This document shows positions 5,347 to 6,211 of a stretch of 6,211 bases of DNA, in pieces. The translations under genes and the position numbers were made by a program. Source of the DNA: Pseudomonadota bacterium. GTDB lineage: Bacteria > Pseudomonadota > Gammaproteobacteria > Xanthomonadales > Xanthomonadaceae. Position 1 is the stretch's first letter. Each line of letters opens with the position of its first letter. Location of the stretch: contig JAFAEU010000462.1 in NCBI GenBank assembly GCA_023423855.1, positions 1-6,211 of the forward strand, in the 5' to 3' direction. The notes under the pieces are model-generated. The model was not told the origin of the DNA. It was given only the letters and a program-made list of their open reading frames with translations, and ran no database searches.

Positions 5347-5372
5347 GCGCGCTTGACATGGATCAAGCGCGC
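5347..5372 (-). terminator. Long GC hairpin abutting the patatin-like stop codon
   Basis: GCGCGCTTGA (5347-5356) and TCAAGCGCGC (5363-5372) are a perfect 10-bp inverted repeat with a 6-base loop. The first base of the stem on the minus strand follows directly after the TGA (5375-5373) of the phospholipase gene. There is no T-run, so termination would be imperfect or factor-aided. The inner part is also the distal FNR/DNR-type box, so one sequence may have two uses. Confidence 0.5.
5353..5366 (-). promoter_or_regulatory. Distal FNR/DNR-type box upstream of nirK
   Basis: TTGACATGGATCAA matches the FNR/DNR box with one arm varied (TTGAC-N4-ATCAA). Its centre is 60 bp upstream of the centre of the proximal box, placing it near -101.5 for the proposed nirK start site. 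It is nested in the longer palindrome at 5347-5372. Confidence 0.65.
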
Positions 5373-6211
5373 TCAGCCGCAGGGCTTGTCCTTGGCGAAC
5401 GGGTTGAGGCGGCGCACCCAGCTGTCGCCGCAGTCGATGTCGACCGGCGCCTGCGCCGCGGCCCGGGCGGCAGCCTGCTGCTCGGCCTCGTCGTGGCGCG
5501 CCTGCTCCGCGGCGGCCAGCGCCTCGCGGATCTTCGGCAGCGCCGCCAGCGCCGCGCGTTCGCCCTCGAGGATGGCGGCGTTGCGCTGTTCGAAGCTGAC
5601 CGGGCCGATCTCGTTGACCTGCGGCTGGATCACCACGTCGGCGCGCGCCAGCTCCTGCCGGCCGAGGGTCTGGCCCATGATCGTGATCGACTGGTTGACG
5701 ATGCCGGCCATGCCGGTGGGCGTGCGGCCGCCGGCCTTGCTGGAGATGTCGATGGCGATGACGAGGTCGGCGCCCAGCTGGCGCGCGGCGTCCACCGGCA
5801 CCGGGCTGACCACGCCACCGTCGACGTAGCTGCGCTCGCCGATGCGCACGGGTTCGAACACGCCCGGCACGCTGCTGGACGCACGCACCGCCTGGCCGGT
5901 GTTGCCGCGCACGAACACCACGCGATCGCCGGTGTCCAGTCGGGTGGCGACCGCGGCGAAGGGCTTCTTCATGCGCTCGATCGGCTGCCGGCCCACTTCG
6001 GCGTTGACGTAGTCCTGCAGCGCCTGGCCCTGCACCAGTCCGCCGGAGAACAGGCGTACGTCGCGCAGGCTGGATTCGTCCAGCGCCATCGCGCGCTCCT
6101 GCATGCGGAACGGGTCCATGCCGCTGGCGTAGAGCGCGCCGACCACGCTGCCGGCGCTGGTGCCGGCGACGACGTCGGCGCGGATGCCGTTGGCTTCGAG
6201 CATCTTGATCG
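5373..6211 (-). CDS. Patatin-like phospholipase (RssA/NTE type), 5'-truncated
   Basis: Proteins of this family are serine acyl hydrolases acting on phospholipids or related esters through a Ser-Asp dyad. The frame is open to the right edge of the window, reading ...IK before the Met at 6203, so that Met is internal: it falls in the 'LKxLE' helix that normally follows the glycine-rich oxyanion motif, which is outside the window. About 278 residues are visible. Counted from that Met, the nucleophile elbow GTSAGS is at 14-19 (Ser16) and the catalytic Asp128 is in the DGG motif of 'SYVDGGVVSPVPVDAARQLGAD'. The C-terminal 80 residues are Ala/Glu/Arg-rich and probably helical (about 205-255), ending in a small tail with two Cys (DCGDSW..KDKPCG). 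Cellular location cannot be judged without the N-terminus. It is 144 bp upstream of nirK on the same strand, with the hairpin and both boxes between, and has no evident link to nitrite metabolism. Confidence 0.9.
   Translation of the reverse strand, partial: IKMLEANGIRADVVAGTSAGSVVGALYASGMDPFRMQERAMALDESSLRDVRLFSGGLVQGQALQDYVNAEVGRQPIERMKKPFAAVATRLDTGDRVVFVRGNTGQAVRASSSVPGVFEPVRIGERSYVDGGVVSPVPVDAARQLGADLVIAIDISSKAGGRTPTGMAGIVNQSITIMGQTLGRQELARADVVIQPQVNEIGPVSFEQRNAAILEGERAALAALPKIREALAAAEQARHDEAEQQAAARAAAQAPVDIDCGDSWVRRLNPFAKDKPCG

Noticed and set aside
5229..5366. Extended nirK start at 5366 ([14 protein letters not shown]...)
   Set aside because: It would translate the promoter and both boxes and push the signal peptide 46 residues inside the protein. 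ATG 5228 has a good AGGAG and begins a standard signal peptide.
1..6211. CRISPR array, tRNA, rRNA or riboswitch
   Set aside because: No regularly spaced direct repeats, no tRNA cloverleaf arms and no known riboswitch core were seen on either strand by eye.

Overview
The window looks like a chromosomal piece of a denitrifying, high-GC gammaproteobacterium, most likely of the Xanthomonadaceae/Lysobacter-Luteimonas-Pseudoxanthomonas group. Three things point there: strong G/C bias at third codon positions, interspersed palindromes of the TGTAGGAGC type, and GTCATCCCGAGCG..GGGATCT repeats. The lineage is an inference from composition and repeats; no marker gene is present.

Left part (1-2383): the 3' end of a small DUF6522-like gene ends in a strong intrinsic terminator. 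A 320-bp stretch of REP-like palindromes follows, then a perfect FNR/DNR-type box (558-571) just ahead of nnrS, which encodes a polytopic membrane protein of the nitric-oxide response. After a 132-bp gap holding another copy of the interspersed repeat comes a SirB-family four-helix membrane protein. A perfect hairpin directly follows its stop codon.

Middle (2384-3945): an intact 1562-bp insertion sequence of the IS1182 type. It has 22-bp imperfect terminal inverted repeats, a 4-bp CCGA target duplication and one complete DDE transposase. It inserted exactly at the edge of the hairpin behind the sirB-like gene, between two convergent genes. A 12-bp perfect inverted repeat frames the transposase ribosome binding site and start, the layout expected for fold-back control of read-through transcripts.

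Right part (3946-6211): on the minus strand, nirK encodes the periplasmic copper nitrite reductase, with all type 1 and type 2 copper ligands and both catalytic residues, its own terminator, and two FNR/DNR-type boxes upstream spaced 60 bp centre to centre. The proximal box sits where a class II activator site should be. The distal box is built into a long hairpin that touches the stop codon of the next gene, a patatin-like phospholipase that runs off the right edge.

Taken together this is a small nitrite/NO locus: NirK makes NO in the periplasm, and NnrS (with SirB-like and DUF6522-like partners of unknown function) belongs to the NO-handling side. The matching boxes upstream of nnrS and nirK suggest co-induction by an FNR/DNR/NNR regulator under low oxygen or NO. 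No NO reductase is seen in the window. I found no clear sign of a wholly new system; the most interesting points are the regulatory architecture and the insertion-sequence details.
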